From: Nanobdellota archaeon
Lineage (GTDB): Archaea > Nanobdellota > Nanobdellia > CSSed11-243R1
DNA length: 64,000 nucleotides
Assembly: GCA_021162365.1 (NCBI GenBank)
Contig: JAGGYW010000020.1
Location: 73,154-137,153 of the forward strand
Reading direction: 5' to 3'
This document shows, piece after piece, positions 28,699 to 37,716 of the stretch; the stretch's first letter is position 1; every line of letters starts with the position of its first letter. The notes under the pieces were generated by a model. It searched no databases. It was not told the origin of the DNA and was given only the letters and a program-made list of their open reading frames with translations. Both the position numbers and the translations under genes were made by a program.

Positions 28699-30453
28699 CT
28701 ATTCATCTGAATTATTTAACAATATTGCTTTTATTCTTCTAACACCTGCAGCCACAGACTTTTGTTTCACTATTTTAAATTTGCCAAGCTCCTTTGTGTT
28801 TTTAACATGTGGACCCCCACAAATTTCCTTTGAGAAATCGTCTATGAAGTAAACATAAACTTTATCTCCATATTTTTCTTCAAACACGCCTTGTGCGCCT
28901 ATTTTTTTTGCTTCTTCTAGTGTCATTTCCTTTCTATATACTGGTAAACCTTCTTTTATCTTTTCGTTAACTAAATCTTCCACTTTCTTTATTTCCTCAT
29001 CTGTTAGCTTTCTGTCAAAGTTAAAATCAAATCTTAATCTCTCTGGTGTTATATTGGAACCCTTTTGAATTATATCCCTCTTTAGAACTCTCCTTAAGGC
29101 TTCTGCGAGGAGATGAGTTGCGGTATGCAACTTTATTGATTCGTATGAAGTGTCTGCAAGTCCACCTTTGAATTCTTTTTCGGCACCTTTTCTTGAGATT
29201 TCCTGATGTTTCTTATATTCCTTATGGAACCCTTCAACATCAACTTTTAATCCTCTCTCTTTTGCTAATTCTACAGTCATTTCTAATGGGAATCCATATG
29301 ATTGGAACAGCAAGAATGCTTTCTCTCCAGAAATATTCCCTTCTTTTGCAATTTTATTGAACACTTTTAGTCCACTTTCAAGTGTTTTCAAAAATCTTTT
29401 TTCTTCTTTGTCAAGTTCTTCAAGAATAAATTCTTCATTTTGCTTTACTTCGGGATATTCTTCTTTGTATCTTTCAATTACAGTTTTTGCTATTTTGCTT
29501 ACGAATCCTTCCTTCATTCCAATTAAACGCCCATACCTAATTGCTCTTCTAATGAGGCGCCTTAAAACATAGCCCCTTTCAACATTTGAAGGTGGAATCT
29601 TTTCCGCAAGTATGAATGTTGAAGCTCTTAAATGGTCTGCAATTATCCTCTCTGCTTTTTCGTCCGATTTTTCTTTCAGTTCGTTTATCTTTTCCATTAT
29701 TGGCTTGAATAAGTCGGTTTCATAAACACTTTTATATCCATTTAATATGGCAGTTGTTCTTTCAACACCCATTCCTGTATCTACATTCTTTTGTTTTAGC
29801 GGCTCAAATTTTCCATCTTTTGTTTTGAAGTATTCCATAAACACAGCATTCCAAATTTCAAAGTATTTTCCACAACCACATCCTGGTTTGCAGTTAGGAC
29901 CACATTTTGACTTTCCGGTATCCACAAACATTTCGGTATCTGGTCCACAGGGCCCCTCTTCTCCTGGTGGACCCCACCAGTTATCTTCCATACCCATATA
30001 ATGAATTCTATCTTCAGGTATCCCGAGAGATTTCCATATTTTTGCAGATTCCTCATCTTTTGGAACTGTTTCATTTCCAGCGAACACTGTCACATGTAAC
30101 TTGTTCATATCTATTTTTAGTTCGTCTTTTAGAAACTCATAGCACCATTTTATTGCATCTTCTTTCCAGTAATCTCCAAGGGACCAATTGCCAAGCATCT
30201 CAAAAAAAGTATTGTGTGTTGGATCTCCAACATCGTCTATATCTCCTGTTCTTAAACACTTCTGCACCCCAACAAGTCTTTTACCTGAAGGATGTGGTTG
30301 CCCTAAAAGGAAAGGAACTAGCGGATGCATTCCTGCTGTTGTGAATAAAACAGTCGGGTCATTTTCTGGAACTAAAGGCGATGATTTTATTTCTGCATGT
30401 CCTTTCTTTTTGAAAAATTCAATATACTTTTTCTTTAGTTCTTTGCTGTCCAT
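28699..30453 (-). CDS. alaS: Alanyl-tRNA synthetase, short bacterial-like form lacking a C-Ala domain
   Basis: SSPLVPENDPTVLFTTAGMHPLVPFLLGQPHPSGKRLVGVQKCLRTGDIDDVGDPTHNTFFEMLGNWSLGDYW; editing motif HTATHLL...CGGPH; only 584 aa. Confidence 0.92.
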   Translation of the reverse strand: MDSKELKKKYIEFFKKKGHAEIKSSPLVPENDPTVLFTTAGMHPLVPFLLGQPHPSGKRLVGVQKCLRTGDIDDVGDPTHNTFFEMLGNWSLGDYWKEDAIKWCYEFLKDELKIDMNKLHVTVFAGNETVPKDEESAKIWKSLGIPEDRIHYMGMEDNWWGPPGEEGPCGPDTEMFVDTGKSKCGPNCKPGCGCGKYFEIWNAVFMEYFKTKDGKFEPLKQKNVDTGMGVERTTAILNGYKSVYETDLFKPIMEKINELKEKSDEKAERIIADHLRASTFILAEKIPPSNVERGYVLRRLIRRAIRYGRLIGMKEGFVSKIAKTVIERYKEEYPEVKQNEEFILEELDKEEKRFLKTLESGLKVFNKIAKEGNISGEKAFLLFQSYGFPLEMTVELAKERGLKVDVEGFHKEYKKHQEISRKGAEKEFKGGLADTSYESIKLHTATHLLAEALRRVLKRDIIQKGSNITPERLRFDFNFDRKLTDEEIKKVEDLVNEKIKEGLPVYRKEMTLEEAKKIGAQGVFEEKYGDKVYVYFIDDFSKEICGGPHVKNTKELGKFKIVKQKSVAAGVRRIKAILLNNSDE

Positions 30454-30461
30454 TTTGACAC

Positions 30462-30962
30462 CTAAAGTTTTTGGTTTACAAACTTGCCTTTAAATTTTGC
30501 TTTTCCTTCAGTTCTTTCTATAATTAGCTGGCAGATTTTGTCCCCCGCATGAATTTCTATTGGGTTTTTTCCAAGATTTATTATCTCTAAAACCTGCTTG
30601 TTTTCCGAGCCCGGTTGCACGAAACTCGCAGTGACATGGACAACTAATCCGAGACGAGCAAATCTACTCCTCCCTTGTAACCACCCACACATATCTTCTG
30701 GAAGCTTTAGTTTTTCTTTCGTTATTCCAAGAACAATCTCTCCTGGATTTAACAGAATTTTATTTGCAGTTATAAGTTTCGTATACTTTTTATAATCCAC
30801 ATTTTCTGAAAGTTTTATTGTTCCTTTTTTAACAAAAATTCTGAATTTGTTGTCGAGAGTTAAATCTATTGAGCCAGCCCCAACATTTCTCTTGTTAAAG
30901 GGTGAGATTACAATTTCCTTTCTTTTAATTGCCTCAAGTATTTTTTTCTTTGTCAATATCAT
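30462..30962 (-). CDS. dcd: dCTP deaminase
   Basis: GRSRFARLGLVVHVTASFVQPGSENKQVLEIINLGKNPIEIHAGDKICQLI; ATG at 30962 (MILTKKKI...). Confidence 0.9.
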   Translation of the reverse strand: MILTKKKILEAIKRKEIVISPFNKRNVGAGSIDLTLDNKFRIFVKKGTIKLSENVDYKKYTKLITANKILLNPGEIVLGITKEKLKLPEDMCGWLQGRSRFARLGLVVHVTASFVQPGSENKQVLEIINLGKNPIEIHAGDKICQLIIERTEGKAKFKGKFVNQKL

Positions 30963-30963
30963 T

Positions 30964-33801
30964 TTACTCCACCAGTATTGCAGGTTTATTTGGCAGCGCC
31001 TGCTTTGCCTTGTTTTCTTTGCTTTCGTCAGCATCTTTTACAATTACTTCACAACCAAATTCGTTCTTAAGGAATTCAACAGCCTCTTTTAATAGTTCTG
31101 TTTCATCTTTTTTGTCAATAATCATTTCAGGAAGTTTATTTATGTTTTTCATAAGTTTTTGGATGAGGACTGTTGCTTCTTTTCCATGCGATTTTATCTT
31201 CTCGTTTTGCATGGCTGTTTGGATAATCTCCTTTAAGTTACTTTTTTTAGCTTTTTCTTTGACTAATCTAAGCAATTCGTATTTCCAATCTTCAGATACG
31301 AATAAAGTTATCTTATTAGGTGTTTTTCCAATGAGTTTTATTACCTCATTTATATCTCCTACCAACTTTTTGATTATCTCTTCTTTGGCTTCTATTTCAT
31401 CGCTTATCTCTTCGGTTTTAACTTCTGGCCATTCTTCAAGGGAAGCAAATGTCTCATTACCAAGTATGTGCCACAATTCTTCTGCAATATGTGGTATCAC
31501 GGGTGATAATAGTTTTATCCATATTGGGTATACCTTTTTGACCAATATTTCTGTGTTACTTGAACGCCTTTTGAAGTAAGTAATATCATTCATTATATCA
31601 AAAAATGCACTTTGCACATACCTTCTTGGGGAATATTCCTCAAGTGCCTCTGTTGCAGATTTCACATGCTTATTTATTCTTGAAACTAACCATTTTGATA
31701 TGTTACTTTCTTTCCCCCCATTTGCTTTTTCTGACACAATTAAATTGTAAAATTGAAGGAGCTTGTTTCTTAATGAAATTATTTCTGCTTCTTTGAAGTC
31801 AATTATGGATGACAAATCTGCCCCATATGCAATATATAATCTGAATAAATCAGAACCATATTTCTTGGGAACTTCTGCGAGAGGTATCACATTCCCTAAA
31901 CTTTTGGACATCTTTCTGCCTTCTCGTATCAACAAGTTGTTTAATGTTATTATCTTAGGCCATTTGTCTTCTGGAAATATTGCAGCGTGATTAAATATGT
32001 AAAAAGTGAGGTGATTTTGGATGTGTGCAATTGCAGTATGTCTTACATCAACAGGGTACCAATATTCGAATTCGTTGCGCATCTTTTTGATAGTATCCAC
32101 ATCAATCTCTGTTTTTTCTGAAACTTCTTTTTCATTTCCTTTTCCAAGGAGTATGTAGTCCCAAAATTCTAATGATAGTTTTTCTGGAGGGATGTTATTT
32201 TCCCGTATGCGTTTAATTACAGTATAAAATGCCATGTAGATAGTTGAGTCAGATAGGCTTTCTATTATCCAATTTTTGTCAAATGGGAGTTTTGTGCCCA
32301 ACCCTCTTTTTCGTGCAGCTGGTCTTTCTCTTAACCACTCAATTGTATCTTCAAATGATTTCCTATAAATCTCCGGAATTATTTTCATTTTGCTTAGACA
32401 TTTTCTTGCAAATGATTTCCATTTTTCATCTCCGTAGTTTATAAACCACTGGTCTTTTAGAAGGGAAACAACAATTTCTGCGCCACATCTGCAATACACC
32501 GGCTTTTCTTTTGCAAATACATCATACATCATGTCTAATTTCCCTTCCTTCCTATATTTCTCAATTACTTTTTCTTTTACATCTGCAATTTTGCTTCCGG
32601 CAAATTCCCCACAATTTTCTTTTAGGATTCCAGAATAAAATTCCTCTTTGTAAATCTCTTCTGTTGCTTTTTCAAGTTTTTCTTTATCTTCCTGACTTTT
32701 TATGCCAAGCCTTTCACATGCATCTTTTGCAGGGAAATCCGAGTAATTATTTATTTTAATTATGGAAATTGGCTCAATTTCTTTTGCCTCTCCTTTCTTT
32801 TTTAAGTCCTGTAGCGCAATCCAATCATAAGGCGCATGGGCAGGAACTGAGAATACAACGCCACTTCCACTTTTTACATCTACAAAGTTGCCCTCAAGTA
32901 TTGGAATCTCTCTATTGTCGATTGGACTTTTTACTTTCTTGTTAATTAATTCTTTACCTAAGAATTCACGAATAATCTTAACATTTCTGTTTTGGAATTT
33001 TAGTTTTTCGGCTGCTTCTTTGCTGATAATCCATGTTTCTCCATCCACTTCTGCTTCAACATATGCTCCTTCTGGATTTATCCATAGGTTTGTAACACCA
33101 AATATTGTTTCTGGGCGTAGGGTTGCACATACTATAAATTTATTTTCAAATGGGAATTTCCAAAGCTGCCATTCTCCAACTTCTGCTTTTATTTGGTCGC
33201 CGCTTTTTATATCATCCTCTCCAACAGCATTTTTGCAATTAGGACAATAAAGCACTGGGTACTCTCCTTTTTTTAGAAATCCAAGCTCATTTAGTTTGTT
33301 AAATTGCCATTCTATAAATTTGTTATACTCTAGGTCGTTTGTAGTAAACTTTCTTCTCCAGTCAATTGAGCATCCGAGTGCCTTGAAATCTTTTTCAAAA
33401 GTTGATGCAAAATACTTCATGACATTTTCTGGTTTTACAAAACTTCTCACAATTTCTTTAACTTTCTTTTCGTCTTTCTCGTGAAGTTTTACATAGTTTT
33501 CAAATAATTTTATATATTTTTCATCTCCACTCTCTATTCTTTTTGAAATAGCAAGCACTGGAGTTCCTGTCACATGAAATGCCATTGGCCATAATACATT
33601 TTCCCCTTTCATTCTATGATATCTAACGAATATGTCGGCTATTGAATATGTCCTTCCATGCCCTATATGAAATGGTCCACTTGTGTATGGGTATGGGACC
33701 GTAACAAAAAACTTTTCTTTTTCGCTTGGATCTGCTTCAAAAATCCTTTCCTTTTCCCATTTCTCCTGCCACTTTTTTTCTATTTCATAAAAATTAACCA
33801 T
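30964..33801 (-). CDS. leuS: Leucyl-tRNA synthetase, archaeal type
   Basis: FFVTVPYPYTSGPFHIGHGRTYSIADIFVRY; GRKMSKSLGNVIPL. Confidence 0.95.
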   Translation of the reverse strand: MVNFYEIEKKWQEKWEKERIFEADPSEKEKFFVTVPYPYTSGPFHIGHGRTYSIADIFVRYHRMKGENVLWPMAFHVTGTPVLAISKRIESGDEKYIKLFENYVKLHEKDEKKVKEIVRSFVKPENVMKYFASTFEKDFKALGCSIDWRRKFTTNDLEYNKFIEWQFNKLNELGFLKKGEYPVLYCPNCKNAVGEDDIKSGDQIKAEVGEWQLWKFPFENKFIVCATLRPETIFGVTNLWINPEGAYVEAEVDGETWIISKEAAEKLKFQNRNVKIIREFLGKELINKKVKSPIDNREIPILEGNFVDVKSGSGVVFSVPAHAPYDWIALQDLKKKGEAKEIEPISIIKINNYSDFPAKDACERLGIKSQEDKEKLEKATEEIYKEEFYSGILKENCGEFAGSKIADVKEKVIEKYRKEGKLDMMYDVFAKEKPVYCRCGAEIVVSLLKDQWFINYGDEKWKSFARKCLSKMKIIPEIYRKSFEDTIEWLRERPAARKRGLGTKLPFDKNWIIESLSDSTIYMAFYTVIKRIRENNIPPEKLSLEFWDYILLGKGNEKEVSEKTEIDVDTIKKMRNEFEYWYPVDVRHTAIAHIQNHLTFYIFNHAAIFPEDKWPKIITLNNLLIREGRKMSKSLGNVIPLAEVPKKYGSDLFRLYIAYGADLSSIIDFKEAEIISLRNKLLQFYNLIVSEKANGGKESNISKWLVSRINKHVKSATEALEEYSPRRYVQSAFFDIMNDITYFKRRSSNTEILVKKVYPIWIKLLSPVIPHIAEELWHILGNETFASLEEWPEVKTEEISDEIEAKEEIIKKLVGDINEVIKLIGKTPNKITLFVSEDWKYELLRLVKEKAKKSNLKEIIQTAMQNEKIKSHGKEATVLIQKLMKNINKLPEMIIDKKDETELLKEAVEFLKNEFGCEVIVKDADESKENKAKQALPNKPAILVE

Positions 33802-33905
33802 ACGAATACAAAATTGTTGCCCATTTAAAATCCTTATGAAAGATTTTTAAATATTAAATGTGCTGATTAATTTGGCCCCGTAGCTCAGCTTGGATAGAGC
33901 GACTG

Positions 33906-33952
33906 CAAACCTTTCTTGAAAAGAAAGCTTTACCAAAGAAGGGTTTGTTGAA
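33906..33952 (+). other. tRNA-Arg intron 1 at position 30/31 (47 nt)
   Basis: BHB: helix CGAC/GTTG, bulges TG^C and AA^C, inner helix AAACC/GGTTT; contains CTTTCTTGAAAAGAAAG hairpin. Confidence 0.78.
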
Positions 33953-33959
33953 CCTTCTA

Positions 33960-33971
33960 TCCATGGAAGCA
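33960..33971 (+). other. tRNA-Arg intron 2 at canonical 37/38 (12 nt)
   Basis: BHB: anticodon stem ACTGC/GCAGT, helix CTTC/GAAG, bulges TA^T and CA^A. Confidence 0.75.
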
Positions 33972-33993
33972 AGCAGTAGGTCGCGGGTTCAAA

Positions 33994-34059
33994 AGCACCT
34001 TTCTCTTTTGAAAAAGAGAAACGTGCACGAAAGAGAAAACTTTCGTGGGTGCGTGAGAG
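33994..34059 (+). other. tRNA-Arg intron 3 in T-loop at 59/60 (66 nt)
   Basis: T-stem GCGGG/CCCGT, helix TTCA/TGAG, bulges AA^A and AG^T, inner helix GCACC/GGTGC; splicing gives TTCAAAT. Confidence 0.85.
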
Positions 34060-34117
34060 TCCCGTCGGGGCCATAGAAATTTATTTAACTTCATTTTTTC
34101 TTGTTATTTTGATTGAA

Positions 34118-34762
34118 ATGGTGGATTATGTTGATGCGCTAAAATATCCTGTTAAAGATCCCAAAAATTTTGCTATAGGGTTTATGTTGTCTCTTTTTTG
34201 GTTTCTTTTGTTTCCATTGGTGTTTGTATTTGGTTATGTAGTTGAGGTGATTAGGGAAACCCTTAGGCGGACAGATAATCTTCCACATTGGTTTACATGG
34301 GAGAATTGGAAATTATTTTTCAAACACGGGGTATATGTTATTGCAATTAGTGCAGTTTATTTAATACCCCCCTTGGCTGTTAGCATGGCTGCAACCTCAA
34401 TAATGGGTAGTCCAATTCAAGTATTCCTTAGCGGAGGGAGTTTAAATCCTCTCGGGTTGTCTTTACTTTTCCTTAGCATGATAATGTTTCTTGTTAGTTT
34501 GTTTTTGCTTCCAATGGCAATTATTTTATACGCTGCCGGGGAGAGCATCCATTATGCTTTTGACTTGAATGAGATCATTCCTCGCATCAAGAAGGCATTT
34601 ATTCCATATTTGAAGGCATACGCTGTTTCAATAATTGTGTATATTGTCTTTTTGGCTGTGCTTTCGTTACCTCTTGTTAACTTTTTATTTGGTGGGGTTA
34701 TGTTCTATCCACTCTTATTCTCAACACGCCTTTTTGCAAAAGTATTTCTTGAGTATGAATGA
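34118..34762 (+). CDS. Multipass membrane protein, DUF4013-like
   Basis: MVDYVDALKYPVKDPKNFAIGFMLSLF...; several TM segments; ATG 34118 (track start overlaps the tRNA). Confidence 0.7.
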   Translation: MVDYVDALKYPVKDPKNFAIGFMLSLFWFLLFPLVFVFGYVVEVIRETLRRTDNLPHWFTWENWKLFFKHGVYVIAISAVYLIPPLAVSMAATSIMGSPIQVFLSGGSLNPLGLSLLFLSMIMFLVSLFLLPMAIILYAAGESIHYAFDLNEIIPRIKKAFIPYLKAYAVSIIVYIVFLAVLSLPLVNFLFGGVMFYPLLFSTRLFAKVFLEYE

Positions 34763-34837
34763 AAACTTTATAAGCTTCCTTAATTTTCTTTTTTCTGTTG
34801 GGGTGGTAGTTTAACCTGGCAGAACGGCAGGCTCCAG

Positions 34838-34893
34838 AAGTCGCTTTTGGAGCGATGACCCGAAAGGGGATGATATACAATAGGTATGTGGAT
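34838..34893 (+). other. tRNA-Trp intron 1 at 37/38 (56 nt)
   Basis: Removal restores anticodon stem GCAGG/CCTGT; BHB helix CTCC/GTGG has one mismatch, so boundary is inferred. Confidence 0.65.
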
Positions 34894-34908
34894 ACCTGTT
34901 GATCGGGG

Positions 34909-34940
34909 ACAGCTCTGCACGCTTGTGCAAGTTGCCGGAT
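34909..34940 (+). other. tRNA-Trp intron 2 at noncanonical 53/54 (32 nt)
   Basis: BHB: outer TTGA/TCAA, helix TCGG/CCGG, bulges GG^A and AT^T, inner CAGC/GTTG; restores T-stem CGGGG/CCCTG. Confidence 0.82.
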
Positions 34941-34964
34941 TTCAAATCCCTGCCACCCCACTAA

Positions 34965-35032
34965 CCCTTCTTAAGAAGAAGCGTTAACGGAAGAAATTTC
35001 TTTTTTCTAAAAAGAAAAGGGTGCAGCGTTAA
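34965..35032 (+). repeat. Composite hairpin element in 3' flank of tRNA-Trp
   Basis: CCCTTCTTAAGAAGAAGCGTTAACGGAAGAAAT resembles tRNA-Phe intron; TTTCTTTTTTCTAAAAAGAAAAGGGTGC (34997-35024) is identical in + strand sequence to parts of the Thr intron and His trailer; GCGTTAAC at both ends. Confidence 0.7.
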
Positions 35033-35075
35033 CTTTATAAATGGTGAATCCATAGGAAATAGTGGGGTGATGTAA

Positions 35076-36944
35076 TTGAGGAGTAGTAAAATTTTATTGG
35101 GGATAATCTCATTTTTGCTCGCACTTAGTATTGCTAATGCACTTCAATATAATGTTAAGCTTAATGTTCTACCCATTCATTCTGGAGATGGCGTAGTCGG
35201 GGAGGATGAAAACTTCTTAGTTTTTGGGTATGTACAAACCAACGATGAAATGTTTGCTATAAAGCCAAATGAACTAAAGATAAAGATTATAGATTCTGAA
35301 GGAAATGTTGAAGATATTATAACACCATGTTATGTAGATAAGTCTGGTAGTGATTTTGTGTTTGATGGTTATTTCTATAAAATGATAGATATCGAAGATA
35401 GTGGCGACTATATTGTGAGAGTTGAGGCGGCAGATTCAAAAGATTTTAAGTTTGTAAAGGTAGATGATAGTATATCTGATAGATTAATTTCTGTCAAACT
35501 GCTAGATTATTCTGTCAAGGAAGATGAAATTAAGTTTGGGATACTTGTTTCAAATAATGATTCTGTAGATCACAAAGTTGTAGTTGAGTTGTGGGGAGAA
35601 AATAATTTCAAATACCCAACAAGTTTTAGTGTTGATGTCCCAGCAGATGAAACTATTTCGGTAGAAAAGGAATACCCTCTCACAGACTTTGGAGAATCTA
35701 AATTCATAGTTGCTGCGCAAGCACATGTCAAGGGTACATCAAACGACGAGCTATACAGCTCACCAAGTTACATAACAGTATATGTTAATGAAGCTAATAC
35801 TTTTTGGGGAAGAGAACAGCTTGAAATAAAAGGCGTTGAAATTCCACAAGATACAATTTTCCCTGGAGATTTGATTGAAGGAAAGGTATATATTGAAAAT
35901 AAAGGAACTACAACAGCACAATACAGATTTGAATATACTTATGATAATCAAGTATTTAGTAAGGGAGATGTTGGGTATGTCGAACCAGGCCAAACAGCTG
36001 TTGAAAACTTTTTCATACAAGTTCCAGATAAAGATAGCATTAATGTAGAATTCAAAGTGTATAATGAGTATTCTACAGATACATATACAAAATCAATTTT
36101 AATTTCTCATAAAGTAAGACAGTTTTTTGTTAATTTGGCTAAAAATGTCTACACAATTAATGAAAGTGGCAACTTCACTGCAGAACTGGCAATTGTAAAC
36201 ACAGGGAACTTAGAAGACATTTATTCAATTAATGTTTCAAACTGGAGCAACTATAAAATTGAAAGCAACTCAATCACATTGGGTCCAAGCGAAAGTAAGA
36301 TTGTTAAAATCTTGTTTGAAGTCCCATCAGAGTTGAGAGTTGGAACTTATACATCCACAATTACTGTGTGCAATGTTGAGGATTCATGTGAAGAAAAAGA
36401 AGTGGAGATAAACTTAATAAAACCAGAGGAGGAGCAAAGCATAGTTATCTGGAATGAAAGTCAGGATAATATTACCTTCACTTCGCCTGGAGATATAAAT
36501 TACACATTTAGTGTTAAAAACATAGGAAGTGTTGTAAAAACATATTCTATCGAGATTAATGCATCTGAAGGATTGAATTATACTATCCCTGAGGAATTTA
36601 ACTTGGGTGTAGATGAAGAAAGAAATGTCACATTTACATTGATACCCACCAATACATCAAACTATGTTGCAGAAGTCAAGTTGATTGCAAATGGAGAAGA
36701 AATTTTCACAAAGGAACTAACGTTAAACTATACTAGCGAAGAAAGCAATGGCTTAACAGGAATGTTTATTTCATCTGTTGAAGGAGCATATGTTCCAGGA
36801 TTAGTTATATTGTCTTTGATAGGAATTGGCGCATTGATTTACATAACTTATTACGGATTAAGTAAATATATATGGACCGAAAGGGTTTTAGCGTACAATA
36901 GACAACACCCACAACAGCTTACAGGTTATCCAAAAAGGTATTAG
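35076..36944 (+). CDS. Secreted/surface protein with beta-sandwich-like repeats and C-terminal TM anchor
   Basis: Signal peptide; repeated N/G-rich Ig/CARDB-like segments; C-terminal LVILSLIGIGALIYITYYG. Confidence 0.65.
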   Translation: MRSSKILLGIISFLLALSIANALQYNVKLNVLPIHSGDGVVGEDENFLVFGYVQTNDEMFAIKPNELKIKIIDSEGNVEDIITPCYVDKSGSDFVFDGYFYKMIDIEDSGDYIVRVEAADSKDFKFVKVDDSISDRLISVKLLDYSVKEDEIKFGILVSNNDSVDHKVVVELWGENNFKYPTSFSVDVPADETISVEKEYPLTDFGESKFIVAAQAHVKGTSNDELYSSPSYITVYVNEANTFWGREQLEIKGVEIPQDTIFPGDLIEGKVYIENKGTTTAQYRFEYTYDNQVFSKGDVGYVEPGQTAVENFFIQVPDKDSINVEFKVYNEYSTDTYTKSILISHKVRQFFVNLAKNVYTINESGNFTAELAIVNTGNLEDIYSINVSNWSNYKIESNSITLGPSESKIVKILFEVPSELRVGTYTSTITVCNVEDSCEEKEVEINLIKPEEEQSIVIWNESQDNITFTSPGDINYTFSVKNIGSVVKTYSIEINASEGLNYTIPEEFNLGVDEERNVTFTLIPTNTSNYVAEVKLIANGEEIFTKELTLNYTSEESNGLTGMFISSVEGAYVPGLVILSLIGIGALIYITYYGLSKYIWTERVLAYNRQHPQQLTGYPKRY

Positions 36945-36956
36945 AGGTGATCTGCC

Positions 36957-37691
36957 TTGGCAGTTAGAAAAGGTAGGATAACTATTGTAGATGGAGAAGG
37001 GAATTGTATTTCTGGAGTTATTAAAGATGCTGGTTTATTCCATGGCCATGCAGGCAGAGCAATTGCAGCTCTTTCGGAAGACCCGAGTGATTTACCCACT
37101 TACTTAAGAGGATACACTAAATTTTCTGAAGTGCCATTAGAAGAAGTTCTTGAACAAACACACATCCCACTTCCACTTAATTCGGTGCCAGGAGATGATA
37201 TAACTACCCCAGATCCTTTAGAGTTACTTAACTATGATTTTGCTATTTTTATTGATTTAAATGATAAAAAAGTACGGTATAACAACACAAACGTGCCTCG
37301 CACAGGTGTAGAAACCTACTTTGAAAAAGACGGAGAAAATATGAATAGGTTAATGAAGTACTCAGTCCCAGATAATTGGGAGTTTGAGATTGTGAATGTG
37401 AGCATTCCTGCGTTTCCAGTATACTCCCCGAAAGATGATGAGTATAAGGGTAATATAAATGTTGCAATAATTGAGGCAAATGAAGGGGTTTACACTCCTC
37501 TTATTTTTGATCTCGACGCACTTCCACAAATGCTTAGCTCTTTTGAAATTCCACTTCTTGTATTTAGGAATGTAAGTAGTGAGTATTTATCTGGTGTTGT
37601 ACACCCGTTGGTAGATGAGATGAATGATTATGGTGAATGTGCGCTTAAAAAGTTCCTTAAGGAAGTTAAGATTGAAAGTAGCAATCCTTAA
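36957..37691 (+). CDS. Conserved protein of unknown function
   Basis: 244-aa ORF immediately downstream of the surface protein. Confidence 0.6.
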   Translation: MAVRKGRITIVDGEGNCISGVIKDAGLFHGHAGRAIAALSEDPSDLPTYLRGYTKFSEVPLEEVLEQTHIPLPLNSVPGDDITTPDPLELLNYDFAIFIDLNDKKVRYNNTNVPRTGVETYFEKDGENMNRLMKYSVPDNWEFEIVNVSIPAFPVYSPKDDEYKGNINVAIIEANEGVYTPLIFDLDALPQMLSSFEIPLLVFRNVSSEYLSGVVHPLVDEMNDYGECALKKFLKEVKIESSNP

Positions 37692-37716
37692 AAACATATG
37701 TTCTCTTTTTTAATTC

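Larger units (their letters stand above)
33874..34073 (+). tRNA. tRNA-Arg(TCT), three introns
   Basis: Exons splice to GGCCCCGTAGCTCAGCTTGGATAGAGCGACTGCCTTCTAAGCAGTAGGTCGCGGGTTCAAATCCCGTCGGGGCCA (75 nt), all stems paired. Confidence 0.88.
34800..34960 (+). tRNA. tRNA-Trp(CCA), two introns
   Basis: Acceptor GGGGTGG/CCACCCC; splices to GGGGTGGTAGTTTAACCTGGCAGAACGGCAGGCTCCAGACCTGTTGATCGGGGTTCAAATCCCTGCCACCCCA (73 nt). Confidence 0.85.

Noticed and set aside
33847-34074. Minus-strand 75-aa ORF
   Set aside because: Lies entirely over the intron-bearing tRNA-Arg gene; no coding signature.
34800-34960. tRNA-Trp as a degenerate pseudogene, because its T-arm looks unpaired
   Set aside because: A strict BHB intron at 53/54 explains the anomaly and restores a full T-arm.
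34698-34961. Minus-strand 87-aa ORF
   Set aside because: Antisense to tRNA-Trp and the end of the membrane-protein gene; spurious.
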